Positions 61,401 to 64,000 of a stretch of DNA of 64,000 nucleotides are shown in pieces. Below the pieces are notes generated by a model. It was not told where the DNA came from and made no database searches. It saw only the letters and a list, made by a program, of their open reading frames with translations. The stretch lies in assembly GCA_947245585.1 (NCBI GenBank), contig CAMXPV010000002.1:1-64000 (forward strand), in the 5' to 3' direction. This DNA comes from an uncultured Lachnospiraceae bacterium. Its GTDB lineage: Bacteria > Bacillota > Clostridia > Lachnospirales > Lachnospiraceae. Position 1 is the first letter of the stretch; each line of letters begins with the position of its first letter. Position numbers and translations under genes: made by a program.

Positions 61401-64000
61401 TTACTTTCTGTGTCCCATCCTGCGAAGTTTTCTTTGCCACCGCATCCATGTTGTCTTACGAACGAAAAACATCGCCATCGACATAAAGAACAACCCTGCG
61501 CAGAGGAAATACTTGGGATGTATGCTGTAATCTCCAGTATCCGGGGAATCGTCTTTTTGTCCGAGGGAGACAAACACCGCCTGCCCATCCCTCACGTCCG
61601 CAACTGCCATACCGGAAGAACCATAATTATAGATACCGTAGTCGGAGAAATGAGCCGCCTGGAACGCCACTGCATCCTTCCCGTTTACCGATACAATGCG
61701 GCTGTCAACCTCTTCTAGCTGTCCGTCCTCATCCAGACACACCACATGGAGGTTATTTTGCAGCACGCCGCTTGGAAGCGGCATCGTGATCTCCACCCGC
61801 TGTTTGCCAAGTCCCGTGATCGGCACATTGGTCCGTGTATCCGTCATTTTAATCTCATAAGCATGCAGGGAATGGGGCAGTTTGTTTCCGTAAATCGACT
61901 TGTACGCCTCGCCGATCTTCGTCTTCGCTTCCTCACTGTCTGCTATGTCAATCCGATAGCAGCCCTCATCGCCCTCCATCACTGCCGTCACATCCTGCGG
62001 TACGGAATAACTGGTATTATTCACAGTGATGCCGGAACCCTGCGCCTGCGATTCCTCATCTGCAAAGAGGAACGGAGACCCCTGCTCCAACGTATATGAT
62101 TTTCCGTTGTAGGTAATCGACTCTCCTGCCACAGGGCCCGCGCCCCGTCTAAAAAGAATCGTCAGCACACTGTTTTCTTCCTCAGAATCAGCATTCTGCG
62201 TACCGCCATCCGCCCCTTCAGGGTTCACAGGCTGATCCGCCGCTGTGGTCCCGACGGCCTGATCAGGCTGACCCTCCGTGGAATCCACCGTTTCTTCCGT
62301 CGTCGTTTCTTCATCCGCACTGCCCCTCCGGCAGATTACGCCAATAAACTCGCTGCCAACAGAGGACAGACAAGTCCCCGTCAGATCCGTTATCCCTTTC
62401 GGTATCACATAGGTGCGCGTTCCCGTAAAGACCGGTCCCCTATAGGTATCCCGGTATAGCTTCGTTGCCGCACTCTCATAGGAGCGGACAGGGAGCACAT
62501 CTCCCTCAAAAACAACCACGCCCTCCCGTATATTTTCATTGTCAAAAGCGCGAAGCCCAATTTCCTCCACCGATGAAGGTATGACAACCTTCTGTATGGG
62601 ACATCCTGCAAAAGCCCTGTCACGGATCTGCTGCACGCCATTTCCCAACTGAATCTCATTTAAATGCAGGCATTCCTCAAAAGCGCCCTCTCCGATCACG
62701 GACACGCTATCCGGAATCTGTACACGGTTAATACTGGTTTTTCCCTTAAATGCCTCCGCGCCTATCGTCTTTACGGAGTCCGGAATAGCCACATCACCGC
62801 CCTGTCCTCTGTAGGCAAGTAGTATCCCGTCTCCTACAATCAAAAAGTCGCTTCCTTCTCCAACGTTTCCTTTCCACTGATCCATCCACAATGTCTTATC
62901 AAAAGCGGAAACACCAATTTCTTTCACACTACTGGGAATAGACACATCCGACAAGTTATCACAGTGATAAAATGCGGCATAGCCAATCTCCTCCACACCC
63001 TCCGGAATCTGTGCAGAAGTAAGACCCGCTCTCGCATAAGCAAACTCTCCAATCCTGCGAACACCATCCGGAATCGTGCAAGATCCACTGTTATCATTAT
63101 AATAAGCCTGTGCCGCTACCGTGTCCCCGTTCACCAACGTATATTTAGGGAAAGACCCCCCCTTTGCATCCTCTGATCCTGCAAGACCGGGAACCGTATC
63201 CAAATCGGGCTCCTCCACCGGCGGTTCACCCCCCAGAGTTTCTCCGGTGCTGCCTACATTGACTGTGGCCTTCGCGTTATCCACCAACACGTAGACCTCC
63301 TGTCCAATTACACGGGATTTTGCCTTCACGTTGGGGTCTTCTTCCTCTTCCATGGCGTTCATATGGGTTACCTCATGATAATAATCCACAGGACCCAAAT
63401 TCTGCACCGGCTCCTCCTCAGCGCTTTCCTCGCTCACGCTGTCCGGAACAGGCGCCTCCTCATACTCAGACACATCAATATCCTCTAAAACCAAAGTGTC
63501 CGCAAAGCTCTTCGCATAGGACCCCTCATCCGCATAAATGGTCAGCCTCGTACAGCCGTCAAAAGCGGTGCTGTGAATCGAATTGACAGAGGTAGGCAGG
63601 GTGATATCACGTAACCTCACGCAGTCCTCAAAGGCCTTCATATCAATGCGTTTCACAGAATAGGGAATATCAATTGCTTTTAAGTTTTTACAATTGGAAA
63701 ACGCATACCCCGGAATCTCCGCCACATTGCTGCTAACGCTCACATTCTGCAAATTATAATCACCCCAGAAAGCATAGGGCTTTACCTGTTCTACCAAAAC
63801 GGGCATTTCATAGGAATCCGCCTGTCGTCCGGCCAGCACCTGATAGAGCACGTCCTTACCCTTTTTGTTATAGATCGCGCCGTCCTCACAGACAAAATTC
63901 TCGTTATCCCCGTCAATTGCCACGGACGCAAGACTATAATTACCCGCAAACGCGCCATTTCCAAGACTTTTAAGACCGGAACCGACGGTCACATCCTTCA
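61401..64000 (-). CDS. Cell-surface leucine-rich-repeat (BspA-like) protein, 5' end outside the window
   Basis: Open to the right edge, so N-terminally incomplete; 866 codons are visible. Two blocks of LRR_5/BspA-type repeats (about 1-150 and 320-510, with IGxxAFxxC-type and SVKEIGxxAF-type motifs) are separated by a Glu/Pro-rich region. A Thr/Glu-rich linker (about 555-600) and a beta-rich region follow. The C-terminus is SPDTGD, a hydrophobic helix and a basic tail, a sorting signal of the SPxTG type used by class-B-like sortases such as that of C. difficile. Host or matrix adhesion is an inference. Confidence 0.85.
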   Translation of the reverse strand, partial: KDVTVGSGLKSLGNGAFAGNYSLASVAIDGDNENFVCEDGAIYNKKGKDVLYQVLAGRQADSYEMPVLVEQVKPYAFWGDYNLQNVSVSSNVAEIPGYAFSNCKNLKAIDIPYSVKRIDMKAFEDCVRLRDITLPTSVNSIHSTAFDGCTRLTIYADEGSYAKSFADTLVLEDIDVSEYEEAPVPDSVSEESAEEEPVQNLGPVDYYHEVTHMNAMEEEEDPNVKAKSRVIGQEVYVLVDNAKATVNVGSTGETLGGEPPVEEPDLDTVPGLAGSEDAKGGSFPKYTLVNGDTVAAQAYYNDNSGSCTIPDGVRRIGEFAYARAGLTSAQIPEGVEEIGYAAFYHCDNLSDVSIPSSVKEIGVSAFDKTLWMDQWKGNVGEGSDFLIVGDGILLAYRGQGGDVAIPDSVKTIGAEAFKGKTSINRVQIPDSVSVIGEGAFEECLHLNEIQLGNGVQQIRDRAFAGCPIQKVVIPSSVEEIGLRAFDNENIREGVVVFEGDVLPVRSYESAATKLYRDTYRGPVFTGTRTYVIPKGITDLTGTCLSSVGSEFIGVICRRGSADEETTTEETVDSTEGQPDQAVGTTAADQPVNPEGADGGTQNADSEEENSVLTILFRRGAGPVAGESITYNGKSYTLEQGSPFLFADEESQAQGSGITVNNTSYSVPQDVTAVMEGDEGCYRIDIADSEEAKTKIGEAYKSIYGNKLPHSLHAYEIKMTDTRTNVPITGLGKQRVEITMPLPSGVLQNNLHVVCLDEDGQLEEVDSRIVSVNGKDAVAFQAAHFSDYGIYNYGSSGMAVADVRDGQAVFVSLGQKDDSPDTGDYSIHPKYFLCAGLFFMSMAMFFVRKTTWMRWQRKLRRMGHRK

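Overview
The window looks like a chromosomal segment of a spore-forming Clostridia, probably Lachnospiraceae or a close relative. This is inferred from gene content: yqfC-yqfD-phoH-pgpH-ybeY, a BofC-like and a SpoVB-like protein, Rex beside an ABC-F ATPase, NfnAB, a eukaryotic-type NADP isocitrate dehydrogenase, and strong AGGAGG-type ribosome sites. Almost all genes lie on the minus strand. The exceptions are a GGDEF gene at the left edge and an ABC-F gene at 55.0-57.0 kb. I saw no rRNA, tRNA, CRISPR array, transposase or prophage gene, and no gene-free stretch over 300 bp.

Layout from left to right. 0-1 kb: membrane diguanylate cyclase. 1-3.5 kb: leuC-leuD plus an unknown protein. 3.5-7.5 kb: secreted SGNH hydrolase and an OmpR-type two-component system. 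7.6-15.7 kb: argC, then a block transcribed as lipoprotein, metH (no activation domain), ilvB, ilvH, followed by a separately promoted second ilvH and ilvC. 15.8-21.7 kb: zinc-type ArsR regulator with a lone HMA protein, a pair of ABC exporter half-transporters, and a chemoreceptor with an unusual 5' leader. 21.9-27.8 kb: two flavoproteins, proB, DUF896, 5-formyl-THF cycloligase and proA. 27.9-36.7 kb: BofC-like protein, SpoVB-like flippase, the ybeY/PgpH-like/phoH/yqfD/yqfC cluster, rlmH, a small membrane protein and a MORN protein. 36.7-46.7 kb: nfnB-nfnA, a zinc-ribbon/TPR/beta-domain protein, folD-fhs-ftsK and tepA. 46.7-54.9 kb: polytopic membrane protein, metY, yebC, CNNM transporter, mazF, alr, a coiled-coil protein and rex. 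55-64 kb: ABC-F gene, icd-gntR, an intracellular subtilisin, an AT-rich DUF4143 ATPase and the C-terminal part of a cell-surface leucine-rich-repeat protein.

Functional themes. One-carbon and methionine metabolism recur (fhs, folD, formyl-THF cycloligase, B12 methionine synthase, metY), as do branched-chain, proline and arginine biosynthesis. Redox balance is represented by NfnAB, Rex and NADP-isocitrate dehydrogenase. The best regulatory signals are: a Rex box shared by two divergent promoters between rex and the ABC-F gene; a GntR-type palindrome on the -10 of the gntR-icd promoter; an SmtB/CzrA-like operator at the arsR-HMA promoter; and a palindrome on the -10 of the CNNM gene. Several genes begin only 7-21 nt after a terminator-like hairpin, which suggests read-through or attenuation. 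The most notable protein oddity is a PgpH-like protein whose HD motif reads His-Arg and which lacks other ligand His residues. Nothing here amounts to a proven new system; the candidates are listed as findings.
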